Both the position numbers and the translations under genes were made by a program. Below the pieces are notes generated by a model that was not told the DNA's origin, made no database searches, and worked only from the letters and a program-made list of their open reading frames with translations. Below, piece by piece: positions 1 to 10,377 of a stretch of 64,000 bases of DNA. This stretch comes from Rhodamnia argentea (taxonomy: Eukaryota > Streptophyta > Magnoliopsida > Myrtales > Myrtaceae), in contig NC_063157.1 of assembly GCF_020921035.1 (NCBI RefSeq), positions 12,250,001 to 12,314,000 of the forward strand. Reading direction: 5' to 3'. Within the stretch, counting starts at the first letter, position 1; the number at the start of each line of letters is the position of its first letter.

Positions 1-473
1 AGGGCTTTCTGTTCTTAATTTGATTTGTCATCTCGCTACTTGGCTCCTCGCCTGGTTGTACAATTTGAACCTTGCTCGATGGTCGAGCCCATTTAGGTTT
101 AGGTTCATCACTGATCTCTTAAGATTGTGAAACCTGTTGCATGCTCACTCCGTAATCTACGTTATTCGTTTTGAGACTTCTGCTTCCTTAGGTTGATGAT
201 GGGCTCGTATGATTGTGCTTCTTTTGTAAAATTGCCTTTTTGATTTAATTTTGATTGTAGATTCGTCTCTTTCATTGCAGACTGTATCTTTCCTTGCACA
301 GCAAATTTGACCATTAATTTATATGTGCATGTTGATGAATGTCAAAACTGTGTGTTTTTGGAGCTCTGCATTGCTTTGTTTATTTGGTTCATTGGAAGAT
401 GCTTACGGTTGTTTCTTTTCTGAACTTTTGGTGTCTAACAAGTACTGATATGCTCATCTGATTGTTTGAGCAG
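1..473 (+). other. 5' leader intron of the SAMDC gene (partial)
   Basis: This AT-rich stretch has long T-runs and ends in a clean plant 3' splice site, with the AG at 472-473, ten bases before the first uORF. Plant AdoMetDC genes commonly carry one or more introns in the 5' leader. I therefore read this as leader intron, with the transcription start outside the window. I cannot see a donor, so an exon may be hidden in it. Confidence 0.55.
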
Positions 474-482
474 GAAAACTGA

Positions 483-491
483 ATGAACTAA
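483..491 (+). promoter_or_regulatory. tiny uORF (Met-Asn-stop) of SAMDC
   Basis: ATG-AAC-TAA sits at 483-491, and its last A is the first base of the next uORF start codon at 491. This one-base overlap between a two-to-three-codon uORF and a roughly 50-codon uORF is a known conserved feature of plant S-adenosylmethionine decarboxylase leaders. In that family the tiny uORF sets how often ribosomes translate the small uORF, and so links polyamine level to enzyme synthesis. The sequence is seen directly; the function is transferred from the family. Confidence 0.85.
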
Positions 492-753
492 TGGAGTCTA
501 AAGGTGGGAAGAAGAAGTCTAGCAGTAGTAAATCCTTATTCTACGAAGCTCCCCTTGGTTACAGCATTGAAGACGTTCGCCCACACGGTGGCATCAAGAA
601 GTTCAGATCAGCTGCTTACTCCAACGTATGTCACAATGTTCCTTGATCATTTCTTTTTTAGATTGTTTTCCTTTGAATTTGGGGCTTTTTAAGCCAAAAT
701 GCTTGTCTGACATCTGCCTTTTCATTTTGCAGTGCGTGCGCAAGCCATCCTGA
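491..753 (+). CDS. conserved small uORF peptide of SAMDC, 51 codons, split by an intron
   Basis: The exons are 491-625 and 733-753, joined across a GT-AG intron at 626-732, and encode 51 residues. The peptide starts MESKGGKKK, has a Ser run, then FYEAPLGYSIEDVRPHGGI, and ends in VRKPS-stop. This is the conserved plant AdoMetDC uORF peptide, which in its known relatives represses main-ORF translation when polyamines are high. The intron breaks the peptide six codons before its C-terminus, the part thought to act on the ribosome, so unspliced leader would encode a different tail. The main ORF starts 161 bases downstream of the uORF stop. Confidence 0.9.
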
Positions 754-913
754 GATTCTCCAAGCGTTATTCCTTTAGTTTCTGCAATCTTCTTCAAGTC
801 ATAATAGCTGTAGTTCTGCTCTCTCTAGTTCCTTTCAACTTCTCTCATCCTCTCGTTCTCTCTCGCGACTCGTTCTCAATTGCTGGTACTTGACTTGCTT
901 TCGGGAAGACGTG

Positions 914-2005
914 ATGGCACTGTCAGTTTCCGCCATCGGATTTGAAGGTTATGAAAAGAGGCTCGAGTTGACATTCTATGAGCCTGGAATCTTTGCTGAC
1001 CCTGAAGGAATGGGTCTTCGTTCATTGTCCAAATCCCAGTTGGATGAGTTTCTGAAACCAGCTGAGTGCACCATTGTTTCTTCGCTGTCAAATGAATTGG
1101 TTGACTCTTATGTGCTTTCGGAGTCTAGCCTCTTTGTGTACCCTTACAAACTCATCATCAAGACTTGCGGGACAACGAAATTACTTCTTTCCATTCCAGC
1201 CATCCTCAAATTGGCTGATTCCCTGTCCCTTTCTGTCAAGTCTGTGAGGTACACTCGTGGGAGCTTTATCTTCCCCGGTGCCCAGCATTTCCCTCATAGG
1301 AACTTCTCGGAGGAAGTAGCTGTCCTTGATAGCTACTTTGGTAACCTTGGTGCTGGCAGCAAGGCGTATTTGATGGGCAGTTCAGAAAAGGCTCAGAAAT
1401 GGCATGTTTACTCTGCTTCTGCTGAGAAGACGAGCCTCCTGCATTCAGTTTTCACTCTGGAAATGTCCATGACTGGTCTCGACAAGAAAAGGGCATCTGT
1501 CTTCTTCAAGGAGAACTCACCTTCTGCTGCAGCTATGACCGAGGAGTCTGGCATTCGGAAGATCCTTCCCGAGTCTGATATCTGCGATTTTGAGTTTGAT
1601 CCCTGTGGGTACTCCATGAATGCAATTGAAGGGGGTGCAATTTCTACCATCCATGTCACACCAGAAGATGGCTTCAGTTATGCCAGTTTCGAGGCTGTTG
1701 GCTATGATTTCAAGGCTGTGAATCTGTCGCAGCTTATCCAGAGGGTTTTGGTCTGCTTCGAGCCGGCTGAGTTCTCTGCGGCTCTCCATTACGATTCAGC
1801 TGATGAGGATCTGGTGTCGAGGTTCCCTCTTGACCCGAAGGGGTATAGTGCTGGAGAAACGAGTTGCGAGGTGCTTGGAAAAGGTGGTTCTATCATGTAC
1901 ACAAGCTTCGCCAGAGCAGGAAGCTGCGGATCTCCGAGGTCCATCCTGAAGTGCTGTTGGAGCGAGGACGAGAAAGATGAGGAAGTGGAAGAGAAAATAG
2001 TCTAA
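914..2005 (+). CDS. SAMDC: S-adenosylmethionine decarboxylase proenzyme
   Basis: This 363-residue protein decarboxylates S-adenosylmethionine to supply aminopropyl groups for spermidine and spermine synthesis in the cytosol. The start at 914 ([16 protein letters not shown]) is the family's usual start; an in-frame ATG at 890 would add eight unconserved residues. The proenzyme self-cleaves within [14 protein letters not shown], between Glu70 and Ser71, and Ser71 becomes the pyruvoyl cofactor. Glu11, Glu14 and Cys85 match the known active-site Glu/Cys positions. The block [13 protein letters not shown] lies near residues 248-260. Length is normal for plants and the main ORF has no intron, also as usual. 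Regulation is probably translational through the two upstream uORFs. A possible polyadenylation signal AATAAA lies just after the stop, near 2022. No damage is seen. Confidence 0.97.
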   Translation: MALSVSAIGFEGYEKRLELTFYEPGIFADPEGMGLRSLSKSQLDEFLKPAECTIVSSLSNELVDSYVLSESSLFVYPYKLIIKTCGTTKLLLSIPAILKLADSLSLSVKSVRYTRGSFIFPGAQHFPHRNFSEEVAVLDSYFGNLGAGSKAYLMGSSEKAQKWHVYSASAEKTSLLHSVFTLEMSMTGLDKKRASVFFKENSPSAAAMTEESGIRKILPESDICDFEFDPCGYSMNAIEGGAISTIHVTPEDGFSYASFEAVGYDFKAVNLSQLIQRVLVCFEPAEFSAALHYDSADEDLVSRFPLDPKGYSAGETSCEVLGKGGSIMYTSFARAGSCGSPRSILKCCWSEDEKDEEVEEKIV

Positions 2006-3346
2006 TAGAGTAGTATGAATGAATAAAAGTACTCTGGGGTTTGATGTTTGTTCGAGCAACATTGAGCTCGAGACTGTCGGGTTGTTTCATTTCTTGTTCG
2101 TTTTGTCATCTGGAGTCGTATTAGTTGGGTCTCGCAGTCCACCATGGCGTGGCGACTGTGGCAGAGTCGTCAGTGTCACGGTGTGGATGTGTTGCTGCTG
2201 TTTATTGGAAAAACCATTCTATGTTTCCTTCATCGAATTCTTGCGTGATCTTCGTCCTCTTCGTCGGTTGTGGCTTTCTTTCTTTGAGCGAAACTTCAGT
2301 GCTGACCGACGACTTATTACTGGACTGAGTTTTATCACGACGTAGAAGAGCTACAGCTTTATGTGCAACGCATAGCAGTTAGTTTCGTAGATACTTCCAA
2401 GCTATCGAGAATTCAAGACTTCACTGAGATAACTACCAAAGTATGGAGATTAAGCCCCCAATACACGCATCGTTTCTGCCGAAAACTTGACATACTTGGT
2501 GTAATTCAAATTGGATTTGTTAATTTACTTGATCTTACCTTACCTAAATCTCACGATGCCCAAGTTTTTGTAATTCCAAATCACTCGAAAGTTTCATACT
2601 ATGCAACTGTTGGCACGTACATTCGCATATACTTCATTTTCACTTTGTTTAATGAAATCCGGATTAATAGTTTGAATATTGACAGGAATATATAACTGCT
2701 CCTGCTTACTTTTGTTAATCCAAAACGAACATGCCCTTAAGATATAAACTATTGGAAACTGTCACACACACGGAAAAAAACTTAGGTTCGAACAAATAAC
2801 CTCGTCACTAATTATGCTAACATGTACCAATTTAAAGATCATCTCCATCCAGTCACCCGAGTCTACTAACATTTGATGCTTCCAAAGGCCGTAAATATCT
2901 CTCTCTCTCTCTCTCTCTCCTCAGAGTGGGTAACCTTGGAATTTGTTAAACTATACCCGTTAATAAAATTCACTGTTTGAATACACCACAGTAATTTAAA
3001 ATGAAAAAGCACTAAATAGAGGGCGTAAATACCTACCAAATCGGATTATTTCTATTGGGAGTTTTGTGACTACATCGTCAAAAAAAAAAAAAACAAGGAA
3101 AGATTACTTGTGAACAAACACTGAATTTGGATGTTCCGAGTCTCTAGCGCGCTCTCTTGTTCTCCAAAACAGAAAAAGGGAATGGAGTTGGGACTTTCTC
3201 ATTACGTGGACGCCGAAGAGATAAATCAGATGGGACGACCCTAACAAACAAACCGCCTCTCTTGCTTTCCTCAAACTCCAAATCCAAATCCCCTCGTCAA
3301 ATGGCTACAATTTTGGGTCCCAAAGCCCCGCCGGATCGCCCATCCC
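2006..3346 (+). other. SAMDC 3' region and intergenic DNA
   Basis: The first few hundred bases are likely SAMDC 3' UTR. After about 2.4 kb the DNA becomes AT-rich with no credible reading frame. A (TC)n microsatellite lies at about 2898-2919 and an A-run at 3080-3092. I see no further gene. Confidence 0.5.
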
Positions 3347-3351
3347 CGTCT

Positions 3352-3406
3352 CGCCACGTGGCCTCGCACGTGTCGAGCGAGCAGAGGGGTCGGAGCGACT
3401 ATAAGA
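3352..3406 (+). promoter_or_regulatory. KIN-like gene promoter: two ACGT/ABRE-type boxes and TATA box
   Basis: GCCACGTGGC at 3353-3362 and GCACGTGTC at 3366-3374 are ACGT-core G-box/ABRE elements four bases apart. A TATA box (CTATAAGA) follows at 3399-3406, about 140 bp before the start codon. Paired ABREs close to the TATA box are typical of ABA-, drought- and cold-induced LEA-type genes, which fits the gene downstream. I did not find a clear CBF/DRE core (RCCGAC) here. Confidence 0.7.
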
Positions 3407-3546
3407 TCCTCACGCCATCGACACAACGATTCATCAAACAAGAACCCTGTTCGATTCCGAGAGGAGCGACTGTGTGAACAAAGGAGCTAAAACTTCTTGC
3501 ATCTTGGCGTGTGTGGCGATTTCAAGAGCAAGCAACAAAGAGGAAA

Positions 3547-4040
3547 ATGGACAACTCTAAGATGGGCTTCAGCGCCGGGCAGGCCAAGGGCCAAGCCCAG
3601 GTCCATCTTTTCCCTCGGATCGATTTACCTCTTCGATAAATTTACTCTCAGTCAATACTTTCAGTTCTGGTGTGCTGCAAACTTCTAAAATGTGTTTTGT
3701 CCCTTCTTGTATGTGATGATGATTCAGGAAAAGACCAGCCAGATGATGGACAAGGCCGCCAGCACTGCTCAATCCGCAAGGGATTCCATGCAAGAGGTTC
3801 CTTCCGTTCATCTAATAATTTTCTTTTTTTTTTCTTTCCTGTTTTCGTTATGAACGATCGAATTGCGCACGGACGGTTCATGGTTCGATGTGTCGAGGGA
3901 TCGAGGGAGTGCCGTGTAATCCGGGGCGATCCCGGGTCCTGATCTCGGCGTGTCTCTCTGCGCAGGCCGGTCAGCAGATGAAGGCCAAGGCACAGGGTGC
4001 TGCTGAAGCGGTGAAGAATGCCACGGGGATGAACAATTGA
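3547..4040 (+). CDS. KIN1/KIN2 (COR6.6)-like stress-induced protein
   Basis: The exons are 3547-3600, 3728-3796 and 3966-4040, with GT-AG introns, giving a 65-residue hydrophilic peptide. It begins MDNSKMGFSAGQAKGQAQ, continues EKTSQMMDKAAS, and ends in a lysine/alanine helix closing with NATGMNN. Length, the AGQAKGQ start motif, the amphipathic Lys/Ala repeats and the TG-hydrophobic-N ending match plant KIN/COR6.6 proteins. These are small LEA-like proteins induced by cold, drought and ABA. It has no signal peptide, membrane segment or Cys, and probably is disordered until it meets stress or membranes. Both introns fall between codons. The ABRE pair upstream supports stress control. The exact biochemical role is not known for the family. 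Confidence 0.88.
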
Positions 4041-5724
4041 AGAGCTCCGTTAGGGAATGAATGAATAATTAAGTTCTGATTATGTTTTGGCTTCCTCTTT
4101 TATTGGCGTGTTTGTTTTTTTTTTCCTTCTTACTTTTGAGGTGGCTTATTGTCCGACAGTGTTGTTCTGTCGGGGGCTTATTTTGCTCTTTCGTTAGTTG
4201 GTTCTCTTTGTTTCTTGGTTGAGTGAAGAGGGCAAACTGTGTGTGTTTGGCGAGTTTACTCATCTCGCTTCATAAAAGTCTCAGGACGTAGTTTGCCTTT
4301 TGAGAATGTTGTGTTCTCTCTCTCTCTCTCTCTCTTTACAAGCCAATCTTAAAGATCATTCCTAGAATTATTAGGGAAAACTCCAAACAATCAAAAAGTT
4401 CGACATAATGTTCGAGACCGACTTGTTCACTTCAACCTCTTAATTTGAGACCGATTTGGGCGCTTCAGGCTCTTTTACTAGAAACAACTTCCATTTTAAA
4501 GAAAATGGCCTCACCCCCAATTCCTTATTTGGAATTCTCTCGAAATTGTTAATTGCCAAATGCAATGCTGGCATCGCATCTGCAAATGATCGGACGAGGG
4601 TTCCAAAGAGCAATAACTTTTACAAACAAAAACTATACCAAAGAAAAGCACGACGGATAGACCCCGGAGAGAAATTTCGTTTTATTTTTTCCGTTCTGTA
4701 AAGCCCCGAGTGAGAATAACATACTTTTTAAAAGGAGGCAATTTCATGCTTATGTATTTCTTCTCTGTGTACTTTAAACATAAACCATAAATGTATTATA
4801 AGTAGACAACCTCCAAAATTTCCCCAAAAGCATTTGAAAATTAAGTGACGTAACTTCTCTTCTATTCTTCTTTATTTCTTTATTTTGGAAGAATTTGAAG
4901 TCAAATTACTTGGAAGAGCTTTGGAAAATGCTTTCAACTTAAAATGAAGTTGCTAGCAAGTCTTGATTTTTTTTTTTTTGGTCGAAAAGCAAGTCTGATT
5001 AGGAGACTTAACTTTCCTAATATTTTTGGGAGTGTGTGATGCCAGCTAAAATTGGAAATAATTGATTTCCCATACCAATTTGAAGAATTCTCTAGCGGGG
5101 AGATTAATTCCGTGCGAGAGGATTCATTTCACAGCCTTTTGTGCCGGGTGTATAGTTTCTTTTGTAAAATTGAGATATTATTTCGTGAGAAGTTGTATGA
5201 ATAAACATTGTGTGACTTACTGAGTATAATTCACAGTTGAAAAATACTGATGAGGGTGCTCGAGTGGCTAGAGTGTTATTGTATTCTCTATTATATGGAA
5301 TCATTTACTACTTTCTCCGTCAACGTAACTTACCACGATCGAACCACGTAAAATCCCACAATTCATTCTTTATTTTGTGAATATCAAGTTAGGTAAGTCA
5401 TCAGGTAATTGCTTGTGATGGTTGTTTTGGCTAGTTGAGCCAGTTGCGATGGTGGCGATGGCATAGGAATGAGTCGCCGAAGCAACAATGCGGGCGGCGA
5501 CAGCTTGATAGTGGCCGTCGGAATGGCGTCACTATCTCTCGCCCCATTCATGCAATTTTTGTTTTCCTTTTTTAGTTTTTCGTTGTTTTTTTTTCTTTTT
5601 AGTTATTCTTTTCTTTTATTAAACTTAAAAATATAAATGGAAATCTAGACATAATTACAATGGATAAATAAAATATTTTCTACATAATTTATTTTTCATA
5701 AAATTAATGAAGTCTTAAAGTGTG
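4041..5724. other. intergenic DNA after the KIN-like gene
   Basis: This holds a probable 3' UTR, a (CT)n microsatellite near 4312-4335, and then AT-rich DNA with only short spurious reading frames. A small GC-rich patch at about 5420-5545 resembles the cores of the MITEs elsewhere in the window, but I could not find its ends. Confidence 0.45.
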
Positions 5725-6331
5725 TCTGTTTAACGAAAAGTTTCATGTTAAAGGAAAATACTTTCTAAGAAATAAATTTTCGGGAAAATGGTTAGTTTTC
5801 CTTTGTTTAGTAATAATGTGACCAAAAATATTTTTTGATATTTGGATCTTATTTAGAAAATGATTTCAATTTCGTAAGTTTATTTGAGGAAAAAAATCAA
5901 AATTTGAATTATTATTTCTATATGTTTTTATTTATTTTATTCTTTTCTTTCTTCTTTCTTCCTCTGTCTCCTCCACCATGACTAGCCGCCGCCGGCCATC
6001 GGCTCGCCGTCCGACGTGCCACCGTTGAGGCCCGACGATTGATAGCGGTAGAAGAAAAAAGAAAAAATGAAAAGAAACGACAAGAAAAGAAAAATAAAAG
6101 AAAATAAAAATAATCTAAATAAAAAAAGAATATGAAATAAAATATATAATATATAACATTAACAAATTCGAGCATTTTCATCTTTTTAGATTTAGAAATT
6201 TACTTTTCTAATTTTGTGTATAAACTTTTCATTGACTGAAAAAATATTTTTCGTTCATTAAGTGGTTTTCAAGAAACCAAATGAATGAAAGTATGAAAAA
6301 TCATTTTTCGTGAAACATTTTCACTCAAACA
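5725..6331. mobile_element. MITE-like element with imperfect terminal inverted repeats and GC-rich core
   Basis: The left end (GTTTAACGAAAAGTTTCATG) and the reverse complement of the right end (GTTTGAGTGAAAATGTTTCACG) are related, so this is a non-autonomous TIR element. The interior is symmetrical in composition: a pyrimidine-rich tract to about 5965, a GC-rich core at about 5970-6045, then a purine-rich tract. Boundaries are approximate and I could not define a target duplication. Confidence 0.55.
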
Positions 6332-6463
6332 AGAAACAACCACACCCGAATTGTTGAACGCAGGTCTGCGTTTGCTTGGTCCTCCTATACAATTGCAGCC
6401 ATTGGGATTCGAACTCCCAATCTCGAATCCACGGTTTTAAGTGGTTAGTGTTAATGCCCCGCT

Positions 6464-6474
6464 AAAACCCTAAA
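6464..6474 (+). promoter_or_regulatory. telo-box upstream of the PPR gene
   Basis: AAAACCCTAAA contains the plant telo-box (AAACCCTAA), a motif common near the transcription starts of translation- and organelle-related genes. It lies about 105 bp before the chosen PPR start codon. Motif seen directly; its function here is inferred. Confidence 0.5.
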
Positions 6475-6577
6475 CGTTACCATCCATCTTCATCGTCGAT
6501 CGTTGTCGACCGCTGCTCCTCCTCCTCCTCCATTCCAAGAACCCTCGCAGGAATCGCATCCCGAAGATCACACAGAA

Positions 6578-8542
6578 ATGAGACATTCATGGCGTTTGCT
6601 TCTCTTCCGAACCCACCTCTGTTCAAGATCGAACATCCCAAGACCCTCTCCGCACCCGTCCTCGCTCTCCAATCCAAATCTCCAGTCGCTTCGTCACTTG
6701 ACTCTGCTTTTCCACACGAACCCTCCTCATAACTCGCCTCCAGGACTTCCGTTTGATGCCCAAGTCGCGAGCTTGGCGAGACCCAATAACTACTTCGTAG
6801 CCAGGCCCTTCTCGTCGGAGCCGGCTGTTGAAGTGGAGGACTCGGATCACGCGGTTGTCGCTGATGCTTTCGCTAAATTCGAGGACTCGGAGGTTGCGGC
6901 GAAGGAGCTGGAGTTGAAAAATGTCACCGTGAGCCATGACTTGGTTCTGAAGGTCTTATGGAGTCTCTCTGCTAGTCCTTGCGCTGCACGTAAGTTTTTC
7001 GATTGGGTTTCGGGGAGGCATAGTGAGGCATTGAGCTCGAAATCGTATGATTTGATGCTGGGTATACTGGGTGCGAATGGATTTATCTCTGAGTTCTGGG
7101 GTTTGTTTGAGACTATGAAGGGAAGGGGTTATGGCGTGTCGGGACGCGTTAGAGATAAAGTGTTGGAGACGTTTGAGAAAGAGGGGAGAGAGAGTGATGC
7201 GGAGAAGCTGAGAGGTGTTTTCGCGTCTGGATCGATTAATAACTCTCTCGAGAAGAATCCCTCCAGGATTTGTAGGATAGTGAAGAATGAGGTTTGGAGT
7301 GAAGATGTTGAGAAGAAATTGCGGGAGTTGGATGGCAAGTTTTCGACTGATGTGGTTAAGATTGTACTGGAAAATCTTGCTACCGAGCCCATGAAAGCGC
7401 TGATATTATTCCGGTGGGTCGAAGAAAGTGGTTTATTCAAGCACAATGAGCAGACATATAATGCCATGGCGATTGTCTTAGGGAGAGAAGATTGTATCGA
7501 TAGATTTTGGAAGCTGGTTGATGAAATGAAGGTTGCCGGGTATGAAATGGAAATGGAGACTTACGTCAAGGTATTGGGTCGGTTTTGTAAGAGGAAGATG
7601 ATCAAGGACGCCGTCTATTTATATGAGTTTGCAATGGGGGGTGTCATTAAGCCTTCACCGCAGGAAATTACATTCCTATTGAGGAAAATAGCTGTTAGCA
7701 AGGACTTTGATATGGGTCTTTTTTCTAGAGTTGTAAAGGTCTATACAGAGAAAGGGAATGCGCTGACAGACTCCATGCTTTATACAGTTTTGAAGTCTTT
7801 AGCCAGTGTCGGAAGATTAGGGGAGTCCGACAAGGTTTTGAAAGTAATGCAGGAGTACGGGTTCTTACCTGGTGGAAATCTCCAGAACAAAATTGCATTC
7901 TGGCTTAGTAGTTCTGGTAGAAAGGATGAGGCGAGTAAATTTATGGATACGCTAGAATCATCTGGGCTTACTTCTGATTTCACAACCACTACGTCGCTAA
8001 TGGAAGGGCATTGTGTTTCAGGAGATATTGAAAAGGCTTCAGAATATTTCCACGAGATGGTTAAGAAGGAGGTGGGTTCTTCTGCTAGCCGAGCTCTTGA
8101 TTCATTGGTTAATGCATATTGCGATAAGAACAGAGCTCTTGATGCTTGCCGAATTTTGAAAGATTGTGCATCCAACCATGAGCTGAAGCCTTGGCATACG
8201 ACGTACAAACTTTTGATAAAGAAATTGCTGGCTCAAGGAGGATTCGAAGATGCATTGACACTTTTGAGTTTGATGAAGGAACATGGATACCCACCTTTCC
8301 TCGATCCTTTTATCCAGCACATATCAAGGAAAGGAACCAAAGATGATGTTCTTGCTTTTCTAAAGGCAATGACCACGAAAAAATTCCCATCTACATCTGT
8401 GTTTCTAAAATTGTTTGAAGCCTTCTTCAAGGTTAGGAGGCATAATGAAGCACAAGAGCTTCTTTCTAAGTGCCCGAGACACATACGTAACCATGCAGAC
8501 GTCTTGGATCTCTTTTGTTCAAAGTCTAAAAGGCACTGTTGA
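6578..8542 (+). CDS. pentatricopeptide repeat protein, mitochondrial type (At3g02490-like)
   Basis: This intronless gene encodes a 654-residue P-class PPR protein. I chose the ATG at 6578 because it begins MRHSWRLLLFRTHLCSR, an Arg/Ser-rich, acid-free start typical of a mitochondrial presequence. An upstream in-frame ATG at 6503 would add a Pro/Glu-rich segment unlike a targeting signal. After a low-complexity stretch and an acidic linker (about residues 85-105), degenerate 35-residue helix-turn-helix repeats run to the C-terminus, for example YNAMAIVLGREDCIDRFWKL and YKLLIKKLLAQGGFEDAL. There is no E, DYW or SMR domain. P-class proteins bind single-stranded organelle RNA and act in processing or stability; the target cannot be read here. 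Overall layout resembles Arabidopsis At3g02490/At5g15980. Confidence 0.88.
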   Translation: MRHSWRLLLFRTHLCSRSNIPRPSPHPSSLSNPNLQSLRHLTLLFHTNPPHNSPPGLPFDAQVASLARPNNYFVARPFSSEPAVEVEDSDHAVVADAFAKFEDSEVAAKELELKNVTVSHDLVLKVLWSLSASPCAARKFFDWVSGRHSEALSSKSYDLMLGILGANGFISEFWGLFETMKGRGYGVSGRVRDKVLETFEKEGRESDAEKLRGVFASGSINNSLEKNPSRICRIVKNEVWSEDVEKKLRELDGKFSTDVVKIVLENLATEPMKALILFRWVEESGLFKHNEQTYNAMAIVLGREDCIDRFWKLVDEMKVAGYEMEMETYVKVLGRFCKRKMIKDAVYLYEFAMGGVIKPSPQEITFLLRKIAVSKDFDMGLFSRVVKVYTEKGNALTDSMLYTVLKSLASVGRLGESDKVLKVMQEYGFLPGGNLQNKIAFWLSSSGRKDEASKFMDTLESSGLTSDFTTTTSLMEGHCVSGDIEKASEYFHEMVKKEVGSSASRALDSLVNAYCDKNRALDACRILKDCASNHELKPWHTTYKLLIKKLLAQGGFEDALTLLSLMKEHGYPPFLDPFIQHISRKGTKDDVLAFLKAMTTKKFPSTSVFLKLFEAFFKVRRHNEAQELLSKCPRHIRNHADVLDLFCSKSKRHC

Positions 8543-9713
8543 CACTGTGGATCTATGGTACTACTTATTACCCCCTTGGTAAAACCCTGTTGTGCTATGC
8601 GAGGATTATGTAGAATATCTTGTTACCAAGAATTTTGGTTGGAAAAAGAGTTTTTGTTCAATTTGTTCACTATTGCATGTCCTCAGAAAGGCAAGCACAC
8701 CGGATATTCTTGCAAATGAAGCCTGAGGCGTAAGGCCATTCTTTCCTTGCATTTATTTGGCTAATTATATAGCACCATTTCGAAGTTTTTGGTGATATGG
8801 ATTATATTGATGATACACTTGCAACCTGGAAAATGGATGCTGTCGCTGCTTACTTTACTGTTTTATCACGCTTGGTTGATGTACTTCTGTTGCACTCATC
8901 CCTAATTCTTTTTTGCTATGTAAGCATGAGTTGTGTTGGTAACAACTTCGGGAAGATGCAGATCAAATCTGCCATATAACATATACACCAACCTTGCTGC
9001 AACGAACACCACAGCCAAGATTACTTCAAGCCCAGTTATTGCAAATTTGAAGCTGAGCACGGTCCCTTACACCAGTACAAGCCAATGCAGACATCACGCT
9101 GGACTGTAGAGAAACTGCCACCACTAGAGACAACAAGAGCTAATATCATGCAACTTTGTCATTCCTGGTATGCCACTAGTGATATATGGTAGCACGCCAG
9201 GCAGTTTTAGACCACAGAAGTAACTTGCCTTCCCTTTTCGACCACGAGCCACACATCTCTGATACACTAAACGCTTCACCTCCTTAGCTACTCCACATTC
9301 TGCAAACAAATGGTCTCGTCTCCGAGTAATCACCACAGAGCACGCACACCTATTATCAACAGAGACATTCCATCTCAAAAGCCTACCTTTGAAATTTGAT
9401 CTATTTTAAGTAGCCAGCCAACAAAATGAAACTGTGTTTTCTAATAATAGGAGTAAACCAGACAAGTTTATGCCATGGAACTCCGAGGCCCTAGTTCGCA
9501 ACTAACTCCTTGCACTATGAATTGAGAATTTGCTCGAACGGTGTAGCCATTTTTAAAGCACTTTGTCAGAGAGCCTTGGATTAGGGAAACTGAGTTACAC
9601 AAGGCAGACCAAATGAGGACAAAACCCTGTCATTTGGCAGCAGGCCCCGATCGTACACCATTTTTATGTGTCACATTAGCTATTCTCAACAAAAGAGGAA
9701 GTCCAAGTCATAT
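8543..9713. other. PPR 3' region and intergenic DNA
   Basis: No intact gene is present. The first 200-400 bases may be PPR 3' UTR. The only recognisable coding trace is a LINE-like fragment on the minus strand, listed separately. Confidence 0.4.
9124..9378 (-). pseudogene. LINE-type zinc-knuckle (zf-RVT) fragment
   Basis: The minus-strand translation contains a W-N-x-S-V-x-N-R-C-x-C start followed by RDHLFAECGVAKEV and a downstream YQRC. This Cys spacing with HLFxEC is the pattern of the zinc-binding domain at the end of plant non-LTR reverse transcriptases. Only this piece is seen, with no reverse transcriptase upstream on the minus strand, so it is a decayed remnant. It rests on one short motif. 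Confidence 0.45.
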
Positions 9714-9723
9714 ACAATTCTAG

Positions 9724-10367
9724 AGGGAAAGTACCCAAAAAGTATTAAACCTATTGCATTGGTGCCAATTTAGTCATAAATATTTTAATTGAGTCAATTT
9801 AGTCCTAAACCTTTTGCATTTGTGCCAAATAAGTCCATCCGGTCAATTTTGGCCGAAAATTGATGACGTTGGTAGTTGGCATCGACGTGAATATTTTTCA
9901 TAGTAGTTTTTTTAAAAAATAATTTGTCCTTTTGCTTTCTTTCTCTTTTTTTTTTCATAGCATTTTGGTCGGTCTAGCCAACCCTCGCCATCCTTGATGA
10001 GGACCGCCTCGCCAAGAGTTGGCGGGGCCATGAAGGCCTTGGGCGAGGGCCTTTGCTGCCTTGCTCATGACCGGTGAGGCTGCTATGGCCTTGAACAAGG
10101 ACGTGTGTGAGGCGTCACATGCCGAGATCTAGCGAGGGTAGCGACCCTCGCCGCCCGTAATGAAATGAAAAAAAAGAAAAAGAAAAAAAATTACAAATTC
10201 AATTTTATAAAAAAATATTAAAAAGTGTTCACGTCAGCATCAACCACATTGTGTAGGACAACCGGTGTCCATGTCAGCTATTTTCGCCCAAATTTGGCAT
10301 AAATACAAAAGGTTTAGGATTGAATTAGCACAATGAATTAGATTTAAGATTTTTTGGGTACTTTTCC
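9724..10367. mobile_element. Mutator-type MITE with perfect 10-bp target duplication
   Basis: The element is flanked on both sides by ACAATTCTAG (9714-9723 and 10368-10377). Its ends are inverted repeats: the left begins AGGGAAAGTACCCAAAAAGT and the right, reversed, reads GGAAAAGTACCCAAAAAATC. A 9-10 bp duplication points to the Mutator superfamily. The centre (about 9960-10160) is GC-rich with CCTCGCC/GCGAGGG words, between a pyrimidine tract and an AAAAAGAAAAAG tract. It has no coding capacity. Confidence 0.82.
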
Positions 10368-10377
10368 ACAATTCTAG

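Noticed and set aside
6365..6450. tRNA-like T-arm (GGGATTCGAACTCCC) on the minus strand
   Set aside because: A B-box-like word is present, but there is no acceptor stem pairing, no anticodon arm in place and no tail or duplication typical of a SINE.
6503..6577. upstream in-frame start of the PPR gene
   Set aside because: It adds a Pro/Glu/His-rich segment before a clear mitochondrial-type presequence start, so I used 6578.
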